A stretch of DNA of 64,000 nucleotides, taken from the NCBI GenBank assembly GCA_947258795.1, contig CAMYJU010000011.1, forward strand, positions 39,158-103,157. Direction: 5' to 3'. The stretch is from an uncultured Gammaproteobacteria bacterium. GTDB taxonomy: Bacteria > Pseudomonadota > Gammaproteobacteria > DRJJ01. Positions 46,356-56,260 of this stretch are shown here, in pieces (position 1 is the stretch's first letter; every line of letters begins with the position of its first letter). The notes beneath the pieces are model-generated. The model had not been told where the DNA came from. It saw only the letters and a list, made by a program, of their open reading frames with translations, and made no database searches. Made by a program: the position numbers and the translations under genes.

Positions 46356-48137
46356 ATGACCGGCAGGATCCCTCAAGCATTCATCGATGAATTGATGAAC
46401 CGTGTCGATATTGTCGACGTGATCGACTCGCGCGTGCAATTGAAAAAGGCCGGACATGAATACAAGGCCTGCTGCCCGTTTCATAATGAGAAAACCCCTT
46501 CTTTTACGGTCAGCCCGGGCAAACAGTTCTATCACTGTTTCGGTTGTGGCGCACACGGCACGGCACTGGGCTTCCTGATGGAATACGAGCATCTGGGCTT
46601 TGTCGAGGCGATCGAGGACCTGGCCTCACAGGTCGGCATGGAAGTGCCTTATGAACAGGGCCAGTCGCACAGCGTCAATCCGGAACTGGGCAGGCTGTAT
46701 GACATACTCGAACAGGCCTCGCATTTTTTCCAGCAACAGTTGCGCAGCCACCCACAGGCCGGCCAGGCCGTGGACTACCTGAAGGGCAGGGATTTCAGCG
46801 GTGAGATCGCGGCGCGCTATGGTTTCGGTTATGCCCCGCCCGGCTGGAACAACCTGATTGACCAGTTTGGCAAGGATCCGGCCTCACTCAAGCTGCTGAT
46901 CACAGCCGGCCTGGTCATCGAGCAGGGCCGCAACGGCCCATATGACCGCTTCCGTAACCGCATCATGATCCCGATCCTGGACCGCCGCGGCCGCACGATT
47001 GCATTTGGCGGCCGTCAACTCGAATCAGAGGGTGCTGACGCGGGTGGCCCGAAATACCTGAATTCTCCGGAAACACCGGTATTCCACAAGGGTCGCGAAC
47101 TGTATGGCCTGTACCAGGCACGCAAGCGCGGCAGCCGCCTGCAACGGCTGCTGGTGGTTGAGGGTTACCTGGATGTGGTCGCGCTGGCGCAGCATGGCAT
47201 CGACTACGCCGTTGCCACGCTCGGCACCGCGACCACGGCCGAGCACCTGGAGGTCATCTATCGCACCGTACGTGAAGTGATTTTCTGTTTCGACGGCGAC
47301 CGCGCCGGACGCGCCGCAGCCTGGCGCGCACTGGAAAATGCGTTGCCGGCCCAGCGCGAAGGTCGTGAAGCCCGGTTTCTGTTTCTGCCCGAGGGCGAGG
47401 ACCCGGATACCATGGTGCGCGGCGAGGGCAAGGACGCATTCGAGGCCCGCTATCAGGAGGCCCAGCCGCTATCGGCCTACCTGTTCGACACCCTGATGCA
47501 GGATCTGGATATGACCAGCGTGGACGGACGCGCACGTCTGGTATCCACCGCCAAACCCCTGCTCGAAAAAATCCCGGACCCGGTATACCGACAGATGATG
47601 CAGGACCAGCTCGCTGAGCTGGCGCATATCAACCGCAGCCACCTGGGCAGTGAAATCCCTGAGCCGCAGGCACAAAGACCCGCCCGCCGGCAGTCCCCGC
47701 TAACGCGAACACCGGTGCGGCTGGCCATTGCGATCATCCTGCAGCATCCGGAGTTGGTCGGGCAGCTGACAAACCGGCCAGTGCTCACGGATATCGAGCG
47801 CCCGGGCATGGATTTATTGTGCCAACTGCTTGAAATACTTGGCCAGGACCCACATCTTAATAGTGCCGCTCTACTGGAACGCTGGCGTGATAGCGACTAT
47901 ACCAGCCATATGCACAAACTGACGCAAATGGAACTGTTTGGCGACCAGCAAGGCCTGCTGGCCGAGCTGCAGGATACCCTGGACAGGCTGTCCAGGACCA
48001 CGGCCGATCAGCGCATAGACGAGTTATATGAAAAGATACTACAACAGACCATAAATGAAATCGAATTATCAGAATATAATCAAATACTTGCACAGAAGAA
48101 GCAACACCAGTCCAGTAACAAATCGGGTGGAAATTAG
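46356..48137 (+). CDS. dnaG: DNA primase
   Basis: 593 residues. N-terminal zinc finger (CCPFHNEKTPSF, then FYHCFGCGAHG), RNA-polymerase-like core with TOPRIM residues VVEGYLDVVALAQ and CFDGDRAGRAAAWRA, then a C-terminal helicase-binding region (about 440-593). It makes RNA primers at the replication fork. 85 bp after yqeY. Confidence 0.96.
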   Translation: MTGRIPQAFIDELMNRVDIVDVIDSRVQLKKAGHEYKACCPFHNEKTPSFTVSPGKQFYHCFGCGAHGTALGFLMEYEHLGFVEAIEDLASQVGMEVPYEQGQSHSVNPELGRLYDILEQASHFFQQQLRSHPQAGQAVDYLKGRDFSGEIAARYGFGYAPPGWNNLIDQFGKDPASLKLLITAGLVIEQGRNGPYDRFRNRIMIPILDRRGRTIAFGGRQLESEGADAGGPKYLNSPETPVFHKGRELYGLYQARKRGSRLQRLLVVEGYLDVVALAQHGIDYAVATLGTATTAEHLEVIYRTVREVIFCFDGDRAGRAAAWRALENALPAQREGREARFLFLPEGEDPDTMVRGEGKDAFEARYQEAQPLSAYLFDTLMQDLDMTSVDGRARLVSTAKPLLEKIPDPVYRQMMQDQLAELAHINRSHLGSEIPEPQAQRPARRQSPLTRTPVRLAIAIILQHPELVGQLTNRPVLTDIERPGMDLLCQLLEILGQDPHLNSAALLERWRDSDYTSHMHKLTQMELFGDQQGLLAELQDTLDRLSRTTADQRIDELYEKILQQTINEIELSEYNQILAQKKQHQSSNKSGGN

Positions 48138-48227
48138 TGGTTACTTATATTAAACTATTAGATTCGTTATCGCTCAAGCTAAGAGCGATGATTTCGGTCG
48201 TTTTAAATTGGGCATGAAAAACAGAAT

Positions 48228-50048
48228 ATGAATCCGGAAACCAAACAGGAACAGCAGTCACAACTACGCAGCCTGATCGCCAAGGGCAAGGAGCAGGGCT
48301 ACCTGACCTATGCCGAGGTCAACGATCACCTTCCCAGTGAAGTCGTTGAGGCCGATCAGATTGAAGATATTATCGGCATGATTAAGGACATGGGCATCGC
48401 CGTGCATGAGATTGCGCCTGAAGCCGACTCGCTGATCCTGAATGATACCGCCGTCTCAACCGACGAAGAAGCCGCCGAGGAAGCCGCTGCAGCACTGGCA
48501 TCGGTCGAGAGCGAATTCGGCCGAACCACTGATCCGGTACGCATGTACATGCGCGAAATGGGTACAGTTGAGCTGCTGACCCGCGAAGGTGAAATCGAGA
48601 TCGCCAAGCGCATCGAGGACGGCATTCTCCAGGTCCTGATGGCCCTGGCCTCCTATCCACTGACGGTAAGCCACATACTGGGAGAGTACGACAAGGCCTG
48701 CAAGGAAGAAATACGCCTGTCTGACGTGATCAGCGGCTTCAGGGACCCGTATGATGAAACCATCACACCGCCCCAGTCCGGCAAGACCGATGAAGAGAAG
48801 GATGACACCGATGAAGCTGTAGACACCGGCCCCAACCCGGAAGAGGCAGAGGCAGTGTTCAAGGAAATGCGGAAGATGCACAAGAAAGTGCTCAGCGCCA
48901 ATGAAAAATACGGCCATGACGACGACCGCACGATCAAGGCCACAGATAAAATGCTCGAGCAATTTGTCACACTGAAGCTGACACCACGCATTATCGAGTT
49001 CATCCAGGAGCAGTTACGCGGAACCATCAACCGTATCCGCGCCCAGGAACGCATAATCATGAGTATCTGCGTACAACGTGCGCATATGCCGCGCAAGAGC
49101 TTTATCACCTCGTTCCCTGATAACGAGACCGATCTGGCTTGGCTGGACAACCAGATCAATGGTGGCCACAAATACTCCAGTGTGCTGAAAGAGCACGCTG
49201 ACGATATTCTGCGCGCGCAGAAACGACTGGTCTCTATCCAGAACGAAAGCGGCCTGCGTATCAAGGATATCAAGAACATCAATCGCAAAATGTCGATCGG
49301 TGAAGCCAAGTCACGGCGCGCCAAAAAGGAAATGGTCGAGGCCAACCTGCGACTCGTTATTTCTATCGCAAAGAAATATACCAACCGCGGGTTACAGTTT
49401 CTTGATCTGATCCAGGAAGGCAATATTGGCCTGATGAAGGCGGTTGATAAATTCGAGTACCGTCGTGGATACAAGTTCTCGACCTATGCAACCTGGTGGA
49501 TACGCCAGGCCATCACGCGTTCGATTGCGGACCAGGCGCGCACTATCCGTATCCCGGTACACATGATCGAGACCATCAACAAGCTCAATCGTATTTCGCG
49601 CCAGATGCTGCAGGAACTGGGCCGTGAAGCGACACCGGAAGAACTGTCTGAACGCATGGAAATGCCGGAAGACAAGGTACGCAAGGTACTAAAAATCGCC
49701 AAGGAACCGATTTCCATGGAAACCCCGATTGGCGATGACGAAGACTCGCATCTAGGTGATTTTATCGAGGACGCCAACGTTATCTCGCCAGTCGATTCCG
49801 CCACCCTGGAAGGCCTGCGCGAAGCCACGCATTACATCCTCGCCGGCCTGACGCCACGCGAGGCCAAGGTGCTGCGCATGCGTTTCGGTATCGACATGAA
49901 TACCGACCATACCCTCGAGGAAGTCGGCAAGCAGTTCGACGTGACCCGTGAGCGTATTCGTCAAATCGAGGCCAAGGCACTGCGCAAACTGCGTCATCCG
50001 TCACGCTCCGAGTCACTACGCAGCTTCCTGGATCTGGATCAGACGTAA
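48228..50048 (+). CDS. rpoD: Primary sigma factor sigma-70
   Basis: 606 residues. Region 1.1 (about 1-90), region 1.2 with [20 protein letters not shown], a long non-conserved insert (about 130-380), then region 2 ([50 protein letters not shown]), region 3, and region 4 with the [20 protein letters not shown]. Ends SFLDLDQT. Standard housekeeping sigma factor. Terminator follows. Confidence 0.97.
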   Translation: MNPETKQEQQSQLRSLIAKGKEQGYLTYAEVNDHLPSEVVEADQIEDIIGMIKDMGIAVHEIAPEADSLILNDTAVSTDEEAAEEAAAALASVESEFGRTTDPVRMYMREMGTVELLTREGEIEIAKRIEDGILQVLMALASYPLTVSHILGEYDKACKEEIRLSDVISGFRDPYDETITPPQSGKTDEEKDDTDEAVDTGPNPEEAEAVFKEMRKMHKKVLSANEKYGHDDDRTIKATDKMLEQFVTLKLTPRIIEFIQEQLRGTINRIRAQERIIMSICVQRAHMPRKSFITSFPDNETDLAWLDNQINGGHKYSSVLKEHADDILRAQKRLVSIQNESGLRIKDIKNINRKMSIGEAKSRRAKKEMVEANLRLVISIAKKYTNRGLQFLDLIQEGNIGLMKAVDKFEYRRGYKFSTYATWWIRQAITRSIADQARTIRIPVHMIETINKLNRISRQMLQELGREATPEELSERMEMPEDKVRKVLKIAKEPISMETPIGDDEDSHLGDFIEDANVISPVDSATLEGLREATHYILAGLTPREAKVLRMRFGIDMNTDHTLEEVGKQFDVTRERIRQIEAKALRKLRHPSRSESLRSFLDLDQT

Positions 50049-50071
50049 AGGCTTGGAACGCCTGAATAATA

Positions 50072-50098
50072 GGGGATGCAAATGCATCCCCTTTTTTA
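50072..50098 (+). terminator. Rho-independent terminator after rpoD
   Basis: GGGGATGCAAATGCATCCCC, an 8-bp stem with a short loop, followed by a T-run. Confidence 0.93.
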
Positions 50099-50152
50099 TT
50101 TCCGTATAGAGAGAAAATTTATTAAAAGTTGTGTAGAATACTTCTCTCTTAT

Positions 50153-50463
50153 GGGCCTGTAGCTCAGTTGGTTAGAGCAGGGGACTCATCAAAATGGTGC
50201 GTTCATATCGAAAGATATGAAATGAACGGGATGAATTCAGGGGAACCTTACCAGGCATGCTGATGGCAACCCTGAGCCAAGCCGGAAGTACACTTCCGGA
50301 AGGTGCAGAGACTACCTGGGGACTTAAGCGTCCTTAATAACAGGCAAGAGCGTCCCGCACCCTTGCAATTGTATTGTGGGTGATGAGATAGTCCGCTCCT
50401 GATGGAAACATCGGGGTAAAGTGAATCCCTTGGTCCCAGGTTCGAGTCCTGGCGGGCCCACCA
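50153..50463 (+). tRNA. ileX: tRNA-Ile(CAU, lysidine type), split by a group I intron
   Basis: Exons 50153-50189 and 50424-50463 join to a 77-nt tRNA with encoded CCA. The acceptor arm GGGCCTG/CGGGCCC, D arm GTAGCTCAGTTGGTTAGAGC, anticodon loop CTCATAA and T arm GGTTCGAGTCC all fold. The body ACTCATAATCCCTTGGTC matches the minor isoleucine tRNA (anticodon C modified to lysidine), not elongator methionine tRNA. A -10-like TAGAAT is at 50134-50139; no clear -35. The 3' end is the typical kind of integration site, and the region downstream looks like an island. Confidence 0.92.
50190..50423 (+). ncRNA. Group I self-splicing intron in the tRNA-Ile anticodon loop
   Basis: 234 nt with no reading frame, inserted after the anticodon (CAT) and ending in the required G (50423). 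The internal guide GTG at 50197-50199 can pair with the exon CAU to give the U-G splice pair, as in the known Azoarcus tRNA-Ile(CAU) intron. Visible structure: GTTCAT/ATGAAC stem with an inner CATATC-GAAA-GATATG tetraloop hairpin (P2), CCGGAAGT/ACTTCCGG hairpin, P7 strands AGACTA and TAGTC with the core GATGAGATAGTCC, and TGATG-GAAA-CATC near the 3' end (P9). Subgroup IC3 is the likely class; not tested by folding. Confidence 0.9.
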
Positions 50464-50493
50464 AATTAATTCATTTTAGCCATTTTTGTGCTT

Positions 50494-50554
50494 GTTACCA
50501 TAATTTGGCCATTTTGGCCTGATTATGGTATCCGGATACCATAGTTTGGCCGCT
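50494..50554. repeat. Three copies of a GCCAAATTATGGT-type motif beside the tRNA gene
   Basis: Inverted copy GTTACCATAATTTGGC at 50494-50509, direct copy GCCTGATTATGGTATCC at 50517-50533, and inverted copy GGATACCATAGTTTGGC at about 50534-50550. The middle and last copies form the palindrome ATGGTATCCGGATACCAT. Related copies lie at 60023-60121 and 63743-63789. They may be recombinase or arm sites of an integrated element. The rest of 50464-50696 holds no gene. Confidence 0.6.
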
Positions 50555-50696
50555 TCGAGCCAGAAGCCACCATCCCTCGGCGTTGTTTATAAATTCAGCT
50601 AACTACCTTTAGCTGTCACCCGCGATAGATTGGAAGAGAGGCGGTTATCTGCCAGAAGCGGACGTTCAAGTTTTATAGAAAATAGCTCTATGCCCA

Positions 50697-51158
50697 CTAA
50701 CTACCCGCATTCCGAAAATAATTAATGACTAACAGTATTAATAAAATTAAGTACAAAACAGGATAAAAAATATTGTAAATAATGGATACAAACATACTGT
50801 CCGATAAGTGAGCTATTTCGATAACGACTGAAATAGTTTCGTCGATACCATATTGCAACACTAGACCAATGAAATTCGGATATCCAACTAAGTAGAAATA
50901 TAACGCAATTGCAAGGAATGTCAGAAGCCGCCAGCCTGTAACCGTAAAGTATGACATAACTGCCGCAACAACACCGGAAATAACAAGTATTAAGATACTC
51001 ACCATGACTGAAGTATGGTGCTCAGTTAATCTGGCAGCTATATCAGGTGCCAGTGATCCGAGATGATGACTATCCAGTGAATGAATAAGCAGCAGATACG
51101 ACAACGATAGTGTGAGCAAAAAAACCGATATCACTGCATGAGTAGGCGGTGTTTTCAT
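50697..51158 (-). CDS. Hypothetical four-helix membrane protein
   Basis: 153 residues, no recognised family. Hydrophobic segments at about 8-26, 50-72, 76-100 and 125-148 suggest four membrane helices; the loop EYGIDETISVVIEIAHLS faces out of the bilayer. Low GC and rare-codon use compared with the core genes. It is the last of six close same-strand genes (50697-54699), probably one transcript. Confidence 0.6.
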   Translation of the reverse strand: MKTPPTHAVISVFLLTLSLSYLLLIHSLDSHHLGSLAPDIAARLTEHHTSVMVSILILVISGVVAAVMSYFTVTGWRLLTFLAIALYFYLVGYPNFIGLVLQYGIDETISVVIEIAHLSDSMFVSIIYNIFYPVLYLILLILLVINYFRNAGS

Positions 51159-51211
51159 CAGCTATTTGGTCCAAATGATTTAAATTATTTGTCCTTCTTC
51201 AGCATCATGTT

Positions 51212-51613
51212 CTATTTTCTCAGCTGTATCGATTCATCCAAGGCATTATAAACTTTCTTTAGGTAAGCCCTGAGCTTTTTTTCGTCTGGATAAGTGAAAT
51301 TCAATATTTGTGAGACTTTTTGTTTGGGGTGATTTACTTCATCCCATATATGCTCTTTTAATATATCAATATCCAGGTTTTTATTCGCAGAAATTTCCTT
51401 GGCAGCGTGTGCAGCGAATTCCTCTGGTTCCTTTTCAAGCACTACTGGATATAACACCAGACTTAATGGCATTAGCCAACGATCATGTAACACTTGGCCT
51501 GGTTTTTTCGCGTACTGCGAATGACAGTGTTTGCACACATAAAACTCGATACCCTCGACATCAGTAGTCGTGTCTTTTACTAGAGGCATCTGGCACCTTA
51601 AACAAGTTTCCAT
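51212..51613 (-). CDS. Zinc-ribbon protein of unknown function
   Basis: 133 residues from the ATG at 51613 (METCLRCQMPLVK), chosen because the longer frame starting at 51640 overlaps the upstream gene's end. A CxxC...CxxC ribbon (CLRC and CKHC, about 4-30) is followed by YAKKPGQVLHDRWLMPLSLV and a helical charged tail. No membrane segment. The family is not recognised; a role in nucleic-acid or protein binding is possible. Confidence 0.6.
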   Translation of the reverse strand: METCLRCQMPLVKDTTTDVEGIEFYVCKHCHSQYAKKPGQVLHDRWLMPLSLVLYPVVLEKEPEEFAAHAAKEISANKNLDIDILKEHIWDEVNHPKQKVSQILNFTYPDEKKLRAYLKKVYNALDESIQLRK

Positions 51614-51624
51614 TAAACGATCGC

Positions 51625-52017
51625 CTATTTCCCTAACCATTCAGTTGCCAGGGCAAGCAATACACCAAGTAACATACTCCACAGCGCAAGCGGAAGTGCC
51701 GCGATTAAAAACATAAGCCCTGGCCCCAGGCCTGGTAGTGTGACATCGGGATTGAAAAATTCGCTAATATAAGTAACAAGTGTTGCGATAACGGTAGTCA
51801 GGAAACCAATTTCCAGACCGCGTACCACGCCCGTGAGAATGCGTTTACGTAGTGCCAGGTTCGGATCCAGTATGCCTTGACCAAGCAGCGTGCCACTCAC
51901 CGCCGCCGCGATGGCCACGGCAACAGTGACATCCAAATCGTCAAGCTGAAACACCCATACAAATAGCAACGGTGTCACCGCGTAAACTGTTCCAACAATG
52001 ATTCGACGTCTCAACAT
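51625..52017 (-). CDS. Hypothetical small membrane protein
   Basis: 130 residues from the ATG at 52017, with about four hydrophobic segments (IIVGTVYAVTPLLFVWVF, AIAAAVSGTLLGQGIL, LTTVIATLVTYISEFF, ALPLALWSMLLGVLLALA). No recognised family. Stop codon lies 12 bp before the zinc-ribbon start, so the two are likely co-translated. Confidence 0.6.
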   Translation of the reverse strand: MLRRRIIVGTVYAVTPLLFVWVFQLDDLDVTVAVAIAAAVSGTLLGQGILDPNLALRKRILTGVVRGLEIGFLTTVIATLVTYISEFFNPDVTLPGLGPGLMFLIAALPLALWSMLLGVLLALATEWLGK

Positions 52018-52081
52018 CACACAACCTTGTTATTCTGTAAGAACGCAGCCGTTACACGAGAAATAGTAGACTCACAATGCA

Positions 52082-53530
52082 TTACTTCACTGCTGGTAAG
52101 ATCACATCCAGGCTATTACCGCATAGATGCCCTATTAATTCTCCGATGACCACTTCGGCGATGATATTAGTCAAATACAATTCATTATGCATGGGCCCAT
52201 CGAGGTGTACTTCAGATATAAACCCAAATGAAAAGTTCGTGACGACTTTCTTGACGCGCCACTCTGTACCAGCCGTTAGTCTTTCTGTAGTAGCAGTACT
52301 GCCGGTTCTGAAGGCGCATGAAGAGACGGTGAGTTCACCAGGGGTTTTTAGTGCGCCGAGATCGATTAACTGACCAGCTTCACTTCTGTCTAGCATGATG
52401 TCTTTACGCAAACGAATGATAGTGCCTGGCGGCATTGAAGATAGTCCAGCTGCCATGGCATTTATTGCTCGTGCGTTTGTATCGTGCTGAAGAGGCGCTG
52501 CAGCACCCGTGTTTTTGCTTTGCTTCTCGGCCAGCGCCAAGGCATCGTGCAGATTACGCCAGGAGGAAGGGTAATTCTGTTGCGCAGCCAGTTGTAGCCA
52601 TTTAATGCCCTCAGCAAGATTCGGTTCTACGATGCCATCGTGGCCTGTTATGTAAAATACGCCGAGCGTGTGTTGTGCCTCGGCATTACCTCGTTCTCCA
52701 GGCTTGTTCGGTTGAGCGGCCCGGCGTAACCACATAATGGCTTTGGAAATATTTTGTTCAACAAAATCTTGTTTTACCAGGTAGAAATAGCCGATCTCTA
52801 ATTGAGCGTCGGTATCACCCTGTTTGGCTCGCTTCTCCAAGTTCGAGAAAATCACCTTGAAAGCCCGTTTTAGATCTTTGTCTGGAACAAGGTAGCCTTG
52901 TTGCTTAGCTTTATCGATCCATTTTAACGCTTCATCAATATTCTGTCCGATAATGTTGTCAACACCATCTAGAAAAAGCATGCCGAGCCGGTATTGCGCC
53001 TCGGCATTGCCTTCATCGACTAGCGCCAGCAGGCGATCAACGGTATCGGAATGACCTTTGCGAATTGCACGATCAAACCATTCTGCGGCCTTGCCAAGAT
53101 CTTGCTGAACACCTTGACCGTTGCGATAGAGGCTACCTAATAAACTCATGGCCTCTGCCGAGCCCTGGGCGGCGGCCTTTTCAAGCCAGGGACGTGCCTC
53201 TCCCCATCGTTGCTGGCTAAACCCCAATTCAACACCGAGATCCAGCGCGGCTTTAACGTGGCCCTGTTGTGCGGCTTTTTCGAACCACTGCAGGGCGGTA
53301 TCAGTATTGGATTTAATTCCATTGCCATGTAGATACATTGTGCCCAATCGGTACTGGGCATTGGCATTACCTTGCTTGGCAAGGTCACGCCATATCGTGA
53401 TGGCCGTGGCGAAGTCACCCTGGCGATATGCCTTAAGGGCTTGCTCATTCGTGGTCGCCTGTGCAGTGCCACACACAAGACTAAACAATAGTACGAGACC
53501 GGCAGTAAGGTGGATAGGTAAAATTTTCAT
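52082..53530 (-). CDS. Exported Sel1-repeat protein with an unusual C-terminal domain
   Basis: 482 residues. Signal peptide 1-25 (HLTAGLVLLFSLVCGTAQA). Several Sel1 repeats (about 30-345), e.g. GNANAQYRLGTMYLHGNG and GSAEAMSLLGSLYRNGQG, form a TPR-like solenoid for protein binding. The last 110 residues (about 370-482, PGTIIRLRKDIMLDRSEAG, then SSCAFRTGS) look like a beta-rich domain I do not recognise. Overlaps the ankyrin gene by 4 bp, so both are co-translated. Interaction partners unknown. Confidence 0.8.
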   Translation of the reverse strand: MKILPIHLTAGLVLLFSLVCGTAQATTNEQALKAYRQGDFATAITIWRDLAKQGNANAQYRLGTMYLHGNGIKSNTDTALQWFEKAAQQGHVKAALDLGVELGFSQQRWGEARPWLEKAAAQGSAEAMSLLGSLYRNGQGVQQDLGKAAEWFDRAIRKGHSDTVDRLLALVDEGNAEAQYRLGMLFLDGVDNIIGQNIDEALKWIDKAKQQGYLVPDKDLKRAFKVIFSNLEKRAKQGDTDAQLEIGYFYLVKQDFVEQNISKAIMWLRRAAQPNKPGERGNAEAQHTLGVFYITGHDGIVEPNLAEGIKWLQLAAQQNYPSSWRNLHDALALAEKQSKNTGAAAPLQHDTNARAINAMAAGLSSMPPGTIIRLRKDIMLDRSEAGQLIDLGALKTPGELTVSSCAFRTGSTATTERLTAGTEWRVKKVVTNFSFGFISEVHLDGPMHNELYLTNIIAEVVIGELIGHLCGNSLDVILPAVK

Positions 53531-54699
53531 TTTGTCCCCGGAAAATATTCTTTTGCAGATTTACCGCCATGTGAGGCGAGCAGTTGCCGCATTGCTTCAC
53601 TGCTAGCCAGGTCCATTGGCATATTAATTATAGTCTTTTCTATAAAGTCATTGCCTTGTTCAAGATCCATGTCACTTGGGGGAAACCAGGTCGCTTCTGT
53701 CCTACCAACAGGCCGGTTGACACTTGCGCCATGGTCAAGCAACAGACGGGCAACTTCTATGTGATCATACCTGACGGCTATATGCAGTGGTGTGGCACCA
53801 AAGGATCTGGCTGGTGTGTTAGGGTCAGCGCCATGCTGGAGCAACACTGTAGCTATCTCCGAGTAGCCTTTTATTGCCGCGAAATGTAAAGGTGTTTCCT
53901 GGATGACATTTTGTGCGTCAACCTTGGCACCTTTTTCTATAAGCCATTTCACTACGGTCAAATTGTTTCTAGTCGTCGCAAGATGAAGTGGGCTTTGCTG
54001 GTCCCCAGCATAACGTTGCTGTACATCGTGCCCGGCGTCAATAAGTTGTTTGATGCGTGGGGTATCATTTTCTAATATCGCTGAAAATAAGGGCGTATGC
54101 CAAATTAGAGCTTTATCAGCGTGCTCAACAATTAATTTTGATATATGCTGAACATCAGAACAGTTATCATATTTGGAACGAGATACTGACTCATACTTGT
54201 GTAACAATGCCGCTGCGGCGCTCCTTTTATAGACATTCATGATGCGCAAATCAGGGTTATGACGGAGTAATATCTTGACGCCTTCAATTGCACATGAATT
54301 GGCTGCGATGTGCAGAGGGGTATTACCTTCATTGTCCTGGGCGTTGAGGTCAGCACCGTAATTTATAAGATCAGGGATCCGTGACTCACTGAAGTATACT
54401 GAGTTCGCGGCGATGTGCAGTGGCGTTTTTCCCCATTTGGTCTTCGCATTGACGTTGGCACCAAGCTCCAACAGTGGGGTTATAGATTCGCGTTTTTTTA
54501 TTGCTTCATGTAGGGGTGTATTACCATCTTCGTCATGCTCGTTAGGATCGGCCCCTTCGCGAACCAACTGTTTGAATAAATCATAATCCCCGTCATCGAG
54601 TGCCCGCAGCAACGGGCCACCATGCACCTCGCTAGCCAGCAGAAATATGCCTGCAATGGCGCCCAACGAAACAACCCCGACTGAATGTCTAGACATCAT
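53527..54699 (-). CDS. Exported ankyrin-repeat protein
   Basis: 390 residues. Signal peptide (VSLGAIAGIFLLASEVHG) and about eight ankyrin repeats (DEDGNTPLHEAI, AKTKWGKTPLHIAAN, NAQDNEGNTPLHIAANSC, ARSFGATPLHIAVRYDH). A periplasmic or secreted ankyrin solenoid is less common than cytoplasmic ones. First gene of the six-gene run; ribosome-binding site GGAGAGT. Upstream dyad CTGTATTC...ATATACAG at 54738-54754 resembles LexA sites but is one base too wide. Confidence 0.85.
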   Translation of the reverse strand: MMSRHSVGVVSLGAIAGIFLLASEVHGGPLLRALDDGDYDLFKQLVREGADPNEHDEDGNTPLHEAIKKRESITPLLELGANVNAKTKWGKTPLHIAANSVYFSESRIPDLINYGADLNAQDNEGNTPLHIAANSCAIEGVKILLRHNPDLRIMNVYKRSAAAALLHKYESVSRSKYDNCSDVQHISKLIVEHADKALIWHTPLFSAILENDTPRIKQLIDAGHDVQQRYAGDQQSPLHLATTRNNLTVVKWLIEKGAKVDAQNVIQETPLHFAAIKGYSEIATVLLQHGADPNTPARSFGATPLHIAVRYDHIEVARLLLDHGASVNRPVGRTEATWFPPSDMDLEQGNDFIEKTIINMPMDLASSEAMRQLLASHGGKSAKEYFPGTK

Positions 54700-55257
54700 A
54701 CTCTCCGTGGACCAATTTGTCTCTTGACCAGGAAATTCTGTATTCTATATACAGTATAGCGAGAAAGGCATGCATAAGCGGACATACCCAGACAATTCTT
54801 AAAATAACTGCATTGGATCAGTTTCAGTCGTAGGCCTACAAATGCTGTACTTCTGCTTGCGTTATTAACCAGCTATCTGCAACTAGTCAAATAAGGTCCA
54901 CTTTGGATCGGCTCCAGAGCAATATTAGATTTCACTAAATAGCAGCTCATGGCTACCAGCTACCCCGGCTCAGGATGTTGTGAACGACTACTTCCGCTGA
55001 TGAGCCGTCGTACAGCATACCAATGCGAATAACTTATATGGCTCATAAGCTGCCATAGATTATGATGACAGTGAGCTGCCAACGGTCATTAACGCTGTCC
55101 GTAAACTACCGCCATAAACCCCTCGTTATCGCACCCGGTTTATGCCCTACCCCTACTTTGCGCGTTCATCGCTAACCCGTACGATTTGCCCGTAAAAGTT
55201 GCATAACTGCCAACCCATGTTCTGCTGGATCTGAGATTCAGATTCAGGAGGACCACT
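54700..55257. other. 558-bp gene-free stretch in the island
   Basis: No coding frame or RNA was recognised. It holds the upstream region of the ankyrin gene and, near 55240, the ribosome-binding site of the next gene (GGAGGACCACT). Several short stop-rich remnants suggest decayed sequence. Confidence 0.5.
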
Positions 55258-55926
55258 ATGTACAACGCACCCAGGCACATCAGTCACTTTATCCGCAAAG
55301 CGCTGTCGCGCCATACCGACACCTCACCCCTTGCCGAGGTCCTACTCGGATTACCCGAACAACGCTATAAATGCTTCCAAGAACTGGTCATCCCGACCCA
55401 GGACGGCATCACCACCCTGGACTGGGTCGTCGTCAGAGCGGATTGCGTGTTTCTGATCCAGGACGGACAGGATAGCGATACGGATCTATCCACTCCCCAG
55501 TCCCAGCAGGATCGGTGGACCGCAATCCGACTAAAGGCGCGTTACCTGGCCGCCCTGCTACGCCGGTTCGACTACCATGGCGTCGTCCAGCACATTCTGG
55601 TCACATCTCAGACGCTGGACTGTGATGTTACAGGCAACCTATGTCCTGTTACGATCACAGACCTGGGGAGCTTTCTGGACGCATACACCCCGGTCACACC
55701 AGAAATGAAACCGGCCTTTGCAATCGCGTTGTGTCGGGCAATCGAACAGGCCATGGCAGCAAGGCGCTACCTAAACCTGGTCAATAAATATACAGGCGAG
55801 GAGCGTGAGGATTTTTTCTGGATGCAGGAGTTTGAACCGCCACAAACGATCAGCAGTCGACGTGATTTTGCGTTTAGGCAGGCACTGAAGGCTCAGGCCA
55901 CTTATCGGACGGACAAGGGGAAATAA
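55258..55926 (+). CDS. Hypothetical protein, possibly NERD-like
   Basis: 222 residues. The stretch LPEQRYKCFQELVIPTQDG then TTLDWVVVRADCVFLIQDGQ (about 28-75) recalls the NERD (nuclease-related) pattern, with aspartate in LDWVVV and a downstream hydrophobic strand, but the usual lysine is absent. C-terminal part is helical and basic. Strong ribosome-binding site (GGAGG). No partner nearby; assignment is weak. Confidence 0.5.
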   Translation: MYNAPRHISHFIRKALSRHTDTSPLAEVLLGLPEQRYKCFQELVIPTQDGITTLDWVVVRADCVFLIQDGQDSDTDLSTPQSQQDRWTAIRLKARYLAALLRRFDYHGVVQHILVTSQTLDCDVTGNLCPVTITDLGSFLDAYTPVTPEMKPAFAIALCRAIEQAMAARRYLNLVNKYTGEEREDFFWMQEFEPPQTISSRRDFAFRQALKAQATYRTDKGK

Positions 55927-55978
55927 GGGGCTGAGGGCGCGATCCTGTCTTTCATGGGTGGTGAGGTCTACAGGTCGC

Positions 55979-56089
55979 TCAATCTTTATGACAACGGTCT
56001 CGCCAATTGACCCAGAGCGCGAAACCGATCGCACTGGCAACAGAAAGCAGGGTGATAATGATAAAAGGTAATTGTTCAGCAACACTCAT
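55979..56089 (-). CDS. Possible 36-residue single-span membrane protein
   Basis: ATG at 56089, TGA at 55979-55981. The peptide MSVAEQLPFIIITLLSVASA continues IGFALWVNWRDRCHKD, one hydrophobic span with a basic cytosolic end. An AGAGGG lies 13 bp before ATG. Such miniproteins occur as partners of membrane enzymes (CydX, CcoQ-like), but no partner gene is in view. May be a chance frame. Confidence 0.4.
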   Translation of the reverse strand: MSVAEQLPFIIITLLSVASAIGFALWVNWRDRCHKD

Positions 56090-56260
56090 GATTTATAGCC
56101 CTCTTTTACAAAGCATAGCAGTCCTATTGAGGGGTTGACTGAGAACAGTCATAGGTGTCCTGACTCAGTGTAATTGTTGGACCTGCCTGATATTGGATAT
56201 AACGCAGAAAACGGGCAAATCCAGGTGCGAATCTGATATTTTCAACTCACAATAATATAC

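Noticed and set aside
50153..50463. Elongator tRNA-Met(CAU)
   Set aside because: The anticodon stem and flanking bases match the minor tRNA-Ile (lysidine) form, not tRNA-Met.
54738..54754. LexA box upstream of the ankyrin gene
   Set aside because: CTGT and ACAG half sites are separated by nine bases, not eight.
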